The notes under the pieces: generated by a model
Database searches by the model: none
Seen by the model: only the letters and a program-made list of their open reading frames with translations
What the model was told of the DNA's origin: nothing
Program-made: the position numbers and the translations under genes
Source: Paenibacillus oryzae
Lineage (GTDB): Bacteria; Bacillota; Bacilli; Paenibacillales; Paenibacillaceae
Length of the DNA: 64,000 nucleotides
Direction: 5' to 3'
NCBI RefSeq assembly: GCF_001675045.1
Contig: NZ_LYPA01000066.1
Location: forward strand, 1-64,000
Shown here: one piece after another, positions 34,985 to 43,769 of the stretch
Layout: every line of letters starts with the position of its first letter
Numbering within the stretch: the stretch's first letter is position 1

Positions 34985-35893
34985 ATGTGGTTTGTATTTG
35001 CACTATTAACCGCCATCGCCTGGGGCGGCGCGGATTTATTTTATAAGAAAGGCAGCGACCGCGGCGACCGGTTCAGCCATCTCAAAATCGTCATCATGGT
35101 CGGTTTGGTCATGGGGATACACGGTTTGTCCTATATGCTCATCAAAGGAATTGCCTTTGATCCCTTTGATATGCTTCGCTATTTGCCTGTATCAGCGCTT
35201 TATATCCTTTCTATGACCATTGGCTACATCGGCCTGCGGTACATCGAGCTGTCCATATCCTCCCCGGTTCAAAATTCTTCTGGGGCCATTACAGCGATTC
35301 TGCTGTACATCTTTTTTACGCATAGCCTCGGCGTTTTGCAGATTGTTGGCATTATTGTGGTCACAACTGGCGTTATCGGCATTGCCATTCTTGAAAAAAG
35401 GGCGGAACGGTCTGCGCTGCTCGCAAGCGCAACAACCATCGACCCCAAATATCAAATTGGCGTTATGGCCATTTTGTTTCCTATTTTGTACAGCCTCATC
35501 GACGGTTTGGGGACGTTTGCGGACGGCATCTATTTGGACGAACTGGAGCTGATTAGTGAAGACGCCGCTTTACTGGCTTATGAATTCACCTTTTTTGCCT
35601 GCGCAGTGCTTGTTTTTATTTATTTGCGGTGGGTCAAAAAAGTACGCTTTAACCTTCTGGGAGAGCGTGTTAAGGGCTATGCCGCGATTTTTGAAACGAT
35701 CGGCCAGTTTTTCTATGTGTTTGCGATGTCCAGCAATGCCATTATTGCGGCTCCATTGATCGCATCCTACAGCATTTTTTCGATTCTATTATCCCGCATT
35801 TTCCTCAAGGAGAAGCTAAGCAAAACACAATACGCCGTCATTGTGTTTGTCCTGATCGGCATTGCACTGCTCGGCATAGCGGACGAGTTGTAG
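34985..35893 (+). CDS. EamA/DMT family transporter
   Basis: A 302-residue drug/metabolite transporter with ten helices in two EamA repeats (residues about 1-133 and 155-300). The first helix has AIAWGGADLFYKKG, the typical EamA start, and the second repeat ends SILLSRIFLKEKLSKTQYAV. Substrate unknown. AAGGAGAG lies upstream of the ATG. The last 33 bases, which encode IALLGIADEL and the TAG stop, are the apparent source of the 45-bp repeats that follow directly. Confidence 0.9.
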   Translation: MWFVFALLTAIAWGGADLFYKKGSDRGDRFSHLKIVIMVGLVMGIHGLSYMLIKGIAFDPFDMLRYLPVSALYILSMTIGYIGLRYIELSISSPVQNSSGAITAILLYIFFTHSLGVLQIVGIIVVTTGVIGIAILEKRAERSALLASATTIDPKYQIGVMAILFPILYSLIDGLGTFADGIYLDELELISEDAALLAYEFTFFACAVLVFIYLRWVKKVRFNLLGERVKGYAAIFETIGQFFYVFAMSSNAIIAAPLIASYSIFSILLSRIFLKEKLSKTQYAVIVFVLIGIALLGIADEL

Positions 35894-36204
35894 CCGCGCC
35901 GGCGGGTTGCGCTGCTAGGCATTGCGGGCAAGTTGTAGCCGCGCCGCGGGTTGCGCTACTCGCCATTGCGGGCGAGTTGTAGCCGCACCGGCGGGTTGCG
36001 CTACTCTGCATTGCGGGCGAGTTGTAGCCGCGCCGGCGGGTTGCGCTGCTCGACATTGCGGGCGAGTTGTAGCCGCACCGGCGGGTTGCGCTACTAGGCA
36101 TTGCGGACGAGTTGTAGCCGCACCGGCGGGTTGCGCTACTAGGCATTGCGGGCGAGATGTAACGGTCCTGGGTTGCGGGGCTCGGTATAGCAGACGAACT
36201 GCAG
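35894..36204 (+). repeat. 45-bp tandem array derived from the transporter gene's 3' end
   Basis: Six units (45, 44, 45, 45, 45, 45 bp) and one degenerate 42-bp unit follow each other without spacer. Each unit has the form CCGCGCCGGCGGGTTGCGCT then GCTAGGCATTGCGGGC-AGTTGTAG. The last 33 bases of each unit are a diverged copy of the last 33 bases of the preceding gene, including its stop codon. Because 45 is a multiple of three, the copies stay in phase; two other frames are open through the array, one per strand, giving repeats such as GRVVAAPAGCATRHC, but without start signals. Confidence 0.9.
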
Positions 36205-36263
36205 CGGTCACGTAGGACAAGTGAAAGAGAGTTGGCAGAAGGGCTCGCAGGTGATTCGGCCTT

Positions 36264-36523
36264 GCCCTGATGGGTCTGCCGATTTGTACGATTTTTCGTA
36301 CAATGTAGCCCGCTTCCACATGGGATTCTGCCGGTTTGTACGATTTTTCATACAATTCCACCCATTTCCACATGAGATTCTGCCGATTTGTATGATTTTT
36401 CGTACAAATCCTCATTTATGCCAGGCGGTTTGATCCCTTTTGTACGATTTTTCATACAATGCCGCCCATTTCCACATGCGATTCTGTCGGATTGTACGAT
36501 TTTTCGTACAAACCGACTCTTTA
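36264..36523 (+). repeat. 52-bp tandem array with a palindrome in each unit
   Basis: Five copies of TTGTACGA-TTTT-TCGTACAA or a one-base variant start at 36284, 36336, 36388, 36440 and 36492, exactly 52 bp apart. Copies 1 and 5 are perfect 8+8 palindromes; copies 2 and 4 have CATACAA in the right arm and copy 3 has TTGTATGA in the left arm. The 32-bp interval is also repeated (GCCCGCTTCCACATGGGATT and variants), except the third, which has diverged. It could form five evenly spaced hairpins or bind a protein at about five helical turns. Confidence 0.9.
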
Positions 36524-36631
36524 CAGGCTAGATGCTCCACCTTTCCCGCCGTTTATTGTTATCCCGTCCCTTTTGTTTCACACGGCAATACCAGATTACA
36601 GAAAACCCCAACTGTCACTATTGTCTCATTA

Positions 36632-36920
36632 CCGGAGTCACTAGAGTTATCAGAGTTATCAGAGTTACCGGAGTTACTAGAGTTACCCGAGTTTACTGAA
36701 GTTACCCAGGTTGCTGGAGTTACTGGTGTGCTGGAGTTACTGGTGTGCTGGAGTTGCTGGTGTTGCTGGTGTTGCTGGTGTTGCTGGTGTTGCTGGTGTT
36801 GCTGGTGTTGCTGGTGTTGCTGGTGTTGCTGGTGTTGCTGGTGTTGCTGGTGTTGCTGGTGTTACTGGTGTGCTGGAGTTACTGGTGTTGCCTCATTACC
36901 GGGGTTGCAGGAGTTCCGCC
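36632..36920 (+). repeat. 9-bp microsatellite
   Basis: Words of the type CTGGAGTTA, CTAGAGTTA and TCAGAGTTA lead into about twelve perfect copies of CTGGTGTTG (about 36754-36863), with mixed units again on the right. Two 8-bp units (CTGGTGTG) break the phase. All three plus frames are open over parts of it (GVA, LVL and CWC repeats) but no ribosome binding site precedes them. The perfect core suggests recent slippage expansion. Confidence 0.88.
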
Positions 36921-36948
36921 TTATCGTAGCTTCGGCAATTACTGAAGC

Positions 36949-37536
36949 CTAGCTGGATACGGCTTTGAAATAGCTGTAAATCTGCTCAAGCCGCTTAGCC
37001 TGCGGTCCGTTTTTCTTTTCCATGGAGCCAAATTCAAAAAACTTGACCTTCTTAAAGCCGACATATTTGAGCAAAGCCCGCTTCATCAATATTTTGTGGG
37101 CATTGTTCAGCCATAGCAATGGATATAGGGTTGGCCCCTCCATAGTGGAAACAATAACGGCCGACTTGTTCTTCAGCAATCCCTCCGGCAACAAACTCCC
37201 CTTTTTCCGATAAGCAAAATTCGCTGCCATCATCCGGTCGATGTATCCCAGCAGCATAGCTGGAGGCCGCCCCCACCAGATCGGATAAATAAATACGATT
37301 TTATCCGCCCACAGCAGCTGCTCCCGGTATTTCTTCAGATCAGGATCGAGGTGCATATCTCTCCTTCGCTTTTGCTCATTAAATACAAGCCGGGGGTCAA
37401 AATCTTCCTGGTACAAATCCAATAGTTGTATATCGCTTACAAGGGGGTTTTCCTTCAAGCCTTCCATCGTTTTTTGCAAAAAAGCATAGTTCAGGCTTTT
37501 GTGATTGGGATGGGTATAAATAACCAGTGTTTTCAT
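36949..37536 (-). CDS. NAD(P)H-dependent oxidoreductase, flavodoxin-2 family
   Basis: A 195-residue quinone reductase-like flavoprotein (MdaB/KefF/YwrO group). KTLVIYTHPNHKSLNYAFLQ is the FMN-phosphate loop, QLLWADKIVFIYPIWWGRPP the conserved central strand (F-x-P-x-WW-x-x-P), and KKSAVIVSTMEGPTLY lies near the flavin. It is cytosolic and probably detoxifies quinones or other electrophiles. A strong promoter with a palindromic operator lies just upstream (37549-37595). Confidence 0.9.
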   Translation of the reverse strand: MKTLVIYTHPNHKSLNYAFLQKTMEGLKENPLVSDIQLLDLYQEDFDPRLVFNEQKRRRDMHLDPDLKKYREQLLWADKIVFIYPIWWGRPPAMLLGYIDRMMAANFAYRKKGSLLPEGLLKNKSAVIVSTMEGPTLYPLLWLNNAHKILMKRALLKYVGFKKVKFFEFGSMEKKNGPQAKRLEQIYSYFKAVSS

Positions 37537-37548
37537 AAAGCACCTTCT

Positions 37549-37595
37549 TTATTATCATTTGATAATAAATTATCACGACGACGTTTACTTGTCAA
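37549..37595 (-). promoter_or_regulatory. promoter and operator of the quinone reductase gene
   Basis: On the minus strand TTGACA (37595-37590) is followed after 15-17 bases by an AT-rich -10 (GATAAT/TAATTT near 37574-37567). TTATTATC-ATTT-GATAATAA (37549-37568) is a perfect 8+8 palindrome at the start site, and AGATAATTATCT lies upstream of the -35. This resembles operators of MarR- or HxlR-type redox repressors; no such gene is adjacent. Confidence 0.6.
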
Positions 37596-37806
37596 TAGAT
37601 AATTATCTTTTAATAAATATGGGATTACAAGCAACTAAAAAGGCGCTTCCCTCAAAATAGAAGGAACAAGCCTTTTAGCCCGTTACCATTAAGTTTTATG
37701 GCATTCATTTGATACTCAGCCTTTGCCCAAGTCAGTAACAAAGCTTTAGCCGCTCACTTCATCACGCCAATATTGGAAAAGGGTTTCCGCAACTCGCAAT
37801 CCGCGA

Positions 37807-38661
37807 TCACTTTTTGGTTTCAACCGCTACCCACAGCTCGTTCCGGTTCTCCTCCGGCGGCAAATACCGTTCGATGGCGGGCAAATAAGCAAGCTCGTAG
37901 CCGGATACCGGCAGCCAATCGGTATAGAGACGTTTCCATAATTCCGCAATACCCTCCGGCCCGCCTTCCGCTTCAAACACGGCCCACGTCGCTGCCGGAA
38001 ATTCCCGGCGAACCATGCCCTCCGGAGGCGCTTCATTCGAGACTATGGACAACATATAGTAAAACGTCTCGCTCCTGCCGAAATCTCCATCGGCACATAC
38101 GCCCAAAATACCGATTAGCGGAGAGGCCTCAGCCCGGATTTCCCAAAGTCTTTCGAACAGCCCTTCGCTTGCCGCTTTCTCCCATAAAGCAGGCACCTTT
38201 TCAAACGCATGCTGATGATCAATGCTTTCCTGAGCGCCAACAATAGCAAACCCGGCTAAATCTTCGATTCTGTAATTCATTTCCGCAGCTCCCTTAATCG
38301 AAATTTGAAAGGAAATGCGGGAATAGGCTTTGAGTTTGGTTCCGGCATGACGCGCTGAAGTTGGAGTGGCTCCATGCAGCTGGGCAAACGCGCGGGCAAA
38401 AGCCTCAGGCGAATCATACCCGTACTTATGGGCAACCTCGACTACCTTGATGTCGCTGCTCTGTAAATCAAAGGCTGCCAGCGTCAGCCGTCTCCGCCTG
38501 ATGTATTCCGACAGCGGAACCTCCGCCATGAACGAAAACATGCGCTGGAAGTGATGCACCGAGCAACAGGCAATTCGGGCTGCGGCCTGGTAATCAATTT
38601 GTCCCTCAAGCCTTTCCTCGATATATTGAATGGCATTGTTCATGCGCTCTACCCATTCCAT
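37807..38661 (-). CDS. AraC family regulator with GyrI-like effector domain
   Basis: A 284-residue transcription factor. The N-terminal AraC DNA-binding domain (residues about 5-105) contains DYQAAARIACCSVHHFQRMF and VVEVAHKYGYDSPEAFARAF, the two helix-turn-helix units. The C-terminal part (about 125-284: MNYRIEDLAGFAIVGAQESI to WVAVETKK) is a GyrI-like small-molecule-binding domain, as in Rob/SoxS-type multidrug regulators with BmrR-like sensors. A close paralogue lies at 61410-62327. The ligand is unknown. Confidence 0.92.
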   Translation of the reverse strand: MEWVERMNNAIQYIEERLEGQIDYQAAARIACCSVHHFQRMFSFMAEVPLSEYIRRRRLTLAAFDLQSSDIKVVEVAHKYGYDSPEAFARAFAQLHGATPTSARHAGTKLKAYSRISFQISIKGAAEMNYRIEDLAGFAIVGAQESIDHQHAFEKVPALWEKAASEGLFERLWEIRAEASPLIGILGVCADGDFGRSETFYYMLSIVSNEAPPEGMVRREFPAATWAVFEAEGGPEGIAELWKRLYTDWLPVSGYELAYLPAIERYLPPEENRNELWVAVETKK

Positions 38662-38744
38662 TCCCGCTTTCCCCCTCTTCTTTCATCCTACTGCAGCGCC
38701 AGGATGCTGTCCTAGCATTTGATGCCATTATCTGCATGACAGAG

Positions 38745-38796
38745 CAAAAAGAAGCATCCAGTCCGAAAAGATAGCTAGTCAGTCTGGATGCTTCTT
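38745..38796 (-). terminator. terminator of the second chemoreceptor gene
   Basis: AAGAAGCATCCAG (38749-38761) and CTGGATGCTTCTT (38784-38796) form a perfect 13-bp stem. On the minus strand it is followed by TTTTTG. It lies 90 bases after the chemoreceptor stop. Confidence 0.8.
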
Positions 38797-38885
38797 TGCT
38801 TCATACCCCTGCCGGAAACTACTGTAAGCGGCAGCCTGGCCATACACGGCGGGTTTTTCCTGGCATTAGGCGCTATTTGCTTTAC

Positions 38886-40946
38886 TTATACCTTGAACTG
38901 GCTTAACTCCTCTTGGAGCTTTTTGGACAAAATGCTCAGCCTGTCGGACAAGCTGGCAACCTGCTCAATGCTGTCTAGCTGCTCCTGCGTGCTGGCGCTA
39001 ACCTCTTCCGTGGAGGCCGAATTTTCCTCTGTTGTGGATGAGATGATTTCAAGCGCCCGCACAATTTCCTCCTTGTGGGTATAAACGCTGGACGCGCTGC
39101 CGCTAATGCGCTGCATTCTCGACTTCAGCTCCTCCAGATCGTTGCTGATGTGGAAAAATACTTGCTTCGTATCTTCAACCGACTTCGCGTTTTCCTCGGC
39201 AATTTTCAAGCCTTGAACGGTATGCTGGACGGATATTTTCGTTTTCTCTTCAATAATGCCAACCTTATTGGCGATTTCGTGAGTCGCCATTGCCGTCTGC
39301 TCCGCAAGCTTGCGCACCTCTCCTGCAACAACAGCAAAGCCTTTGCCCTGCTCGCCCGCGCGCGCCGCCTCGATTGAGGCATTCAGCGCAAGCAGGTTAG
39401 TTTGTGTAGCAATTTGCTGCACGGTCGCAACAAAACTCCCGATTTCATTGCGGCTTAAATCAATATCGTGAATGAGGGATGACATAGCTTGTGTCGCATC
39501 CTGGTTATCCTGCGACCATTTGGATAACTGCTCGACGACCTCAAGTCCTCTCACGCTTTGATCTGCAGAAGCTTGCGCCATCTGCTCTACAGCCTTTGTT
39601 TCATTAGAAATCTCATCGATTTGAGCGGATAACGTCCCCGTTTTTTGAAAAATTTGCTCAGTCTCCTCGGACTGATAATTGGTAGCATTGGCAATTTCGT
39701 TAATCGCAGTTGCCGTATCGTTCATTGTGACGGCCGTTTTGGCCGAGATCGTTTGCAGTTCCTGCGACGACTGGTTCAACACATTCGCTGAGTCGGCCAC
39801 CATGCCGATCATGCCATTAATTTTTTGAACCATATTAGACATGCCGCGAGAGATTTGACCAATCTCATTCGTAGATTTGACGTCAAAGCTGACAGTCAAG
39901 TCGCCTTGCTCGATGAGCTTTATTTTGCCAAGCAGCTTTGGTATGGATCTGAGCAAATAACGCAGCGTCACGTAGCAGCAGGCAACCAGTAGAAGAGTAG
40001 CCGCGATAAAGGAAATCAGCGTCATTCGGGTCATCCCTTTTAGCTGCTCCAAAACCTCATCTTCGCTGATCGTCAATCCAACGGACCATCCCGTATCCTC
40101 GCTGGTAGCATAGCCGATGTACCGCCGTTCGCCGTTATCCTGCATGAGCTCCACGCCGGATTGCCCGTCCACCATCTTTTGACCAACTTTGCCCAAGTCG
40201 CCGGGACTTTCTGTCAGCTTTTCCTTAAGAATTTTTGTTTCATCAGGATGATACAAAATATCGCCTGTTTGGGATGCCAAAATGGAGAAACCTGTCTTGC
40301 CAAGCGAATAGCTCTTCATAATGGTGGGAATATCGCTAAAGGAAATGTCTACCGCAACAAATCCGATCATGCTGCCGGCCGCATTTTTAATCGGGTAGAA
40401 GATGCCCATCAGCAGCTCTCCTGTCGCAACGTCAGGATAAGGGTCTGAATAATAGAGGCCATCCTTCTCCGTGACCGCCTTGTAGTAGGGGCGCGTTTGG
40501 ATATCAAACGAGGAATCAGATACGGTGCCATTGTCCAATATGTAGTAGCCTTTCCCGTCGATGCTCGCAACCCAGGCATCCGCAAAGGAAGGCTCCATAG
40601 CGACCATCTCCGCGAGTGCAGCTTGCACCTCGGCTGCATAAGGCGATGTTTTGGCCATTTGCGGCGTCTCTGTTGACTCTATATAACGCGTAAAGGTTTG
40701 ATTAGTTGACATTAGCTTTACAAGCGAGCCTTTTTCCTTAAAAAATGCATCAAACTCTTTAACTAGCGCTGTTGTTTTCGTCTCCAGCAACGTTTCTTGC
40801 TGATTAATCAAAATGCCGCGCATGTTAGAAAACATAAACGCTCCCAGTACGAAAAAGACAACAACGATAATTCCAAACAACAGTATCGCCAACGTATTGG
40901 CAATACTCGAAAATCCTGATGCCTTCTTTTTCATAATCTGCAACAT
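38886..40946 (-). CDS. methyl-accepting chemotaxis protein (dCache sensor)
   Basis: A 686-residue chemoreceptor. TM1 is at about 17-40 ([20 protein letters not shown]), the dCache region at about 50-280 ([20 protein letters not shown], then [20 protein letters not shown]), TM2 at about 292-315, HAMP to about 370, then the signalling coil with [20 protein letters not shown] and [20 protein letters not shown]. The domain arrangement matches the other chemoreceptor in this window, but the sensor halves differ, so the ligands should too. GGGAGA lies 8 bases before the ATG. It is transcribed alone; no che genes are nearby. Confidence 0.93.
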   Translation of the reverse strand: MLQIMKKKASGFSSIANTLAILLFGIIVVVFFVLGAFMFSNMRGILINQQETLLETKTTALVKEFDAFFKEKGSLVKLMSTNQTFTRYIESTETPQMAKTSPYAAEVQAALAEMVAMEPSFADAWVASIDGKGYYILDNGTVSDSSFDIQTRPYYKAVTEKDGLYYSDPYPDVATGELLMGIFYPIKNAAGSMIGFVAVDISFSDIPTIMKSYSLGKTGFSILASQTGDILYHPDETKILKEKLTESPGDLGKVGQKMVDGQSGVELMQDNGERRYIGYATSEDTGWSVGLTISEDEVLEQLKGMTRMTLISFIAATLLLVACCYVTLRYLLRSIPKLLGKIKLIEQGDLTVSFDVKSTNEIGQISRGMSNMVQKINGMIGMVADSANVLNQSSQELQTISAKTAVTMNDTATAINEIANATNYQSEETEQIFQKTGTLSAQIDEISNETKAVEQMAQASADQSVRGLEVVEQLSKWSQDNQDATQAMSSLIHDIDLSRNEIGSFVATVQQIATQTNLLALNASIEAARAGEQGKGFAVVAGEVRKLAEQTAMATHEIANKVGIIEEKTKISVQHTVQGLKIAEENAKSVEDTKQVFFHISNDLEELKSRMQRISGSASSVYTHKEEIVRALEIISSTTEENSASTEEVSASTQEQLDSIEQVASLSDRLSILSKKLQEELSQFKV

Positions 40947-41165
40947 GTTGTCATCTCCCTTGGTGTCTTGTTAGCAAAGCTCACTTTAATATTTCTAATC
41001 TTGTATTTATTTTAAATGGATTTTGAATTTGTACAAGTCTCATTTTTAAAAGACAGCGGTGTCACTTCACTATTTTATTTTTGTTAATGGTTATTCACCG
41101 TTTAGAGAAGAGCTTCCGATATATATCGGGACAGCAAAAGACAGACGCAACAGGAGCTGACCAGA

Positions 41166-43769
41166 TTGAAAAAAGGGTTATTGTCCATAGTACTGGCATT
41201 TGTATTGCTAATCGCCTTACCCGGCCAGATCACTGCCGATGAACAAAAATGGCGGTTTACTGATTTTAGAGCTATCCAGCATGATGATTTTTCCTTGACC
41301 GTTGATGGAATTATGGGGAATCCGACAGCCGGCGAAGTGATAACGGTCAGGCTGAGCAGCTCCGAAACCCTCCTTTCTGAAACAAAGGGCATTCTTAATG
41401 CAAACGGCTATTTTCGCGTAAAAACACCGCCCGTTAATATCGCCATGCTTACTGGCAACAAGATCAGCATTGCTGTCATTGATAAGGAAGGACAAAAAAC
41501 GGGAAGCACTCAAGCCTTTCCTGTTTCTCTAAAAGCAAATGATCCAGACTTATTTAGCCGCAGGGACGAATATGCAAAATATATGGATAGCTCGCAGCTT
41601 GTTCTATCCTTAGAGGAGTCCCGGAAGCTTGGGCACAATGCCGTCAAACTTGCCAAACGCCTGGTCGCCGGTGACCGGGCCTCCTACTTTCTGGATGACA
41701 ATGGGAAGCTTTGGGGCTGGGGACAGCTGCCAGGCATTTTCGAGAAAACAGCCAAATCCTTCCCTGTTGTGTGGCGACTGCCGAAAGGGATTACAACGGT
41801 ACCCCATGTTGCTCAAGTCAGCGTTGCCGGACAATCGGGCGCTCTGCTTACGAAGCAGGGTGAAATCTGGCAATGGGATTACCGCTCAGCGGATACCGGG
41901 CTTGTTCGTATAGGCAAATTTTCCGGGGTTAAGGAAATTGCCATAACTAACGAAGGAAACGGCTTGATCTTGAAACAGGACGGAACTGTGCACAGCTGGA
42001 CGTTAACCTATGGCAAAAGCGGTCTTGACGGAAAATACGCCGCACCAAAAATAACGGTGAAAGCAATGGCTTCATTAACCGGAATTACCAGCATTGTCAT
42101 TGCTCCCTATAGCATGTCTGGACAATCCACTCATCTTGCGCTGCATAAAAACGGCATGGTTTGGGCATGGGGAGATTTGAGCGTTATTGCAAGTGCTCGG
42201 CAAGCAGGCAATACCAACGAAAAAAAAGCGCTTCAGGACGGGCTTTCCCGCTATATGCCGGATGCTGTTATAAGCGACAAGCCCGAGCAGCTTAAGGGCT
42301 TTCCTCCCATTTCTCAAATCGCTTTGTATGGAGGTTATCCCTTGCTTGTAAGCGATGACTTGGAGCTGTGGTCCTACCTGTCGACAGAGGATACCTTTAT
42401 AAAAAAGCCGGGTAAAGTTTCGCATGGAGTAGCTGCCGTATTCCAAAATAGCAGCTATGTGCTTGGAACGGATGGGCGTTATTATGAATGGAACCCCGGC
42501 AGCCACGCCCTTGTTTATGAGCCGGTTGCCATGCTTGATGGATTTCAAAGCCTGTCGCAAGGCGCTGCCGCTGCTACTGATTCCAAGCATGCGCTTGCCG
42601 TTAATGCAGAGGGCAATCTGGTATCCTGGGGATATAATTCGAGCGGACAGCTCGGGACCAGTGCTTCTCCGGCTTCACCTACTGAGCCTTATCTGATCAG
42701 CAAGGTAGCTAATGCCGTATCTATCGCTTCAAGCGAAAAGCATGTCTTGGCTCTTGGCAGCGACGGCACTGTCTATGGCTGGGGCAGCAATTCAAACGGA
42801 CAAATTAACGGAAGCGCCCATAAAGAGCTATGGAGCCCCGTCGTAATCACCAAGGCGCAAGGGATCAAAAAGCTGGGTGCCGGCAATGGTTTTTCCCTGT
42901 ATCTGGATCAGAAGGGAAAGCTGTATGGCTGGGGCGATTTGGAAAGGCTTGGACTGGAGCCAGCCGTAACGCCAACCCACATCGACTCAATAACTGAAGC
43001 TATCCAGGATATTGCGGTTTCTGAATCCTCTGTAGCTGTGTTAGGCGTGTCAGGCCAGGTATACCAGCTTGGCGGCATTGTTTATCTGGGGGACACGGCT
43101 GGTGATAACAGGAGCAATTATGTACGAAGTATCGGTCCGATTACCGACGCAACCGCCATTGCAATGGGAAGGCAACAGGGCTACGCCGCTCGCAAGGATG
43201 GAACCGTATGGCGCTGGGACACTATCATTTCGGATAAGCCCGCCGGGGCAAAGCCGATTGCAGGCTTTAAAAATATCACGCTGCTGGCTGCCGGAACGGC
43301 CAATGACGATTATTTGCTTGCGCTTGATAAAAGCGGGGAGCTATGGGGTTGGGGAGACAATACAGCTTCACAGCTTGGCCGCCGGGTCAAAGACAAAATA
43401 ACGACTCCCTTAAACCTGACCAAGGAGCCTTACCGATTGTCTGAAAGCTCCTTGACAAACGTGAATAAAAAGCTGGAGTACCGGGCTATAAGCGCTTCGA
43501 GCCGCGGGGCATTGCTCCTGACCAGCAACAATGAAATGTTGTTTTTCGGATATTCCTCTTATTCGCTGCTGGCCAAAAAGCTGCAGTTGAATGTCTCCTT
43601 TGCCGAGCCGCAAGGAAGCAACTATTACTTTATCATTGGCGGAAGGCTGTATGTGAACGGCGGAGACAATACGTATGGACAAATCGGCAACGGGACAAAA
43701 TCGTATTTTGACAAGCCTCAGCCTATTCGCACAATTGATGGAGCTAAGCTGAACGCCTCCGCCGGATAG
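41166..43769 (+). CDS. secreted RCC1-repeat (beta-propeller) protein
   Basis: An 867-residue exported protein starting at a TTG (41166) with AGGAG nine bases upstream. A signal peptide (LLSIVLAFVLLIALPGQITA) is followed by an Ig-like domain of about 90 residues (DDFSLTVDGIMGNPTAGEVI). From about residue 165 to the end, RCC1-type repeats run with the W-G-W-G and GQLG signatures: DDNGKLWGWGQLPG, LVSWGYNSSGQLGTSASPAS, VYGWGSNSNGQINGSAH and LWGWGDNTASQLGRRVKD. At least ten blades can be counted, so two propellers are likely. Function is unknown; RCC1 repeats mediate protein binding. There is no cell-wall anchor. Its 3' end overlaps the convergent protease gene by 26 bases. Confidence 0.85.
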   Translation: MKKGLLSIVLAFVLLIALPGQITADEQKWRFTDFRAIQHDDFSLTVDGIMGNPTAGEVITVRLSSSETLLSETKGILNANGYFRVKTPPVNIAMLTGNKISIAVIDKEGQKTGSTQAFPVSLKANDPDLFSRRDEYAKYMDSSQLVLSLEESRKLGHNAVKLAKRLVAGDRASYFLDDNGKLWGWGQLPGIFEKTAKSFPVVWRLPKGITTVPHVAQVSVAGQSGALLTKQGEIWQWDYRSADTGLVRIGKFSGVKEIAITNEGNGLILKQDGTVHSWTLTYGKSGLDGKYAAPKITVKAMASLTGITSIVIAPYSMSGQSTHLALHKNGMVWAWGDLSVIASARQAGNTNEKKALQDGLSRYMPDAVISDKPEQLKGFPPISQIALYGGYPLLVSDDLELWSYLSTEDTFIKKPGKVSHGVAAVFQNSSYVLGTDGRYYEWNPGSHALVYEPVAMLDGFQSLSQGAAAATDSKHALAVNAEGNLVSWGYNSSGQLGTSASPASPTEPYLISKVANAVSIASSEKHVLALGSDGTVYGWGSNSNGQINGSAHKELWSPVVITKAQGIKKLGAGNGFSLYLDQKGKLYGWGDLERLGLEPAVTPTHIDSITEAIQDIAVSESSVAVLGVSGQVYQLGGIVYLGDTAGDNRSNYVRSIGPITDATAIAMGRQQGYAARKDGTVWRWDTIISDKPAGAKPIAGFKNITLLAAGTANDDYLLALDKSGELWGWGDNTASQLGRRVKDKITTPLNLTKEPYRLSESSLTNVNKKLEYRAISASSRGALLLTSNNEMLFFGYSSYSLLAKKLQLNVSFAEPQGSNYYFIIGGRLYVNGGDNTYGQIGNGTKSYFDKPQPIRTIDGAKLNASAG

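Noticed and set aside
35838..36415. Repeat proteins read through the 45-bp array on both strands (PAGAATTRPQ and GRVVAAPAGC types)
   Set aside because: They have no ribosome binding site, arise because the unit is a multiple of three, and end at unrelated sequence.
36264..36523. CRISPR array (regular 52-bp period, palindromic core)
   Set aside because: The intervals between palindromes are themselves similar repeats rather than unique spacers, and no cas gene lies in the window.
36440..36952. Cys-Trp, GVA or LVL repeat proteins over the microsatellite
   Set aside because: All three frames are open by chance of the 9-bp unit; no start signal exists.
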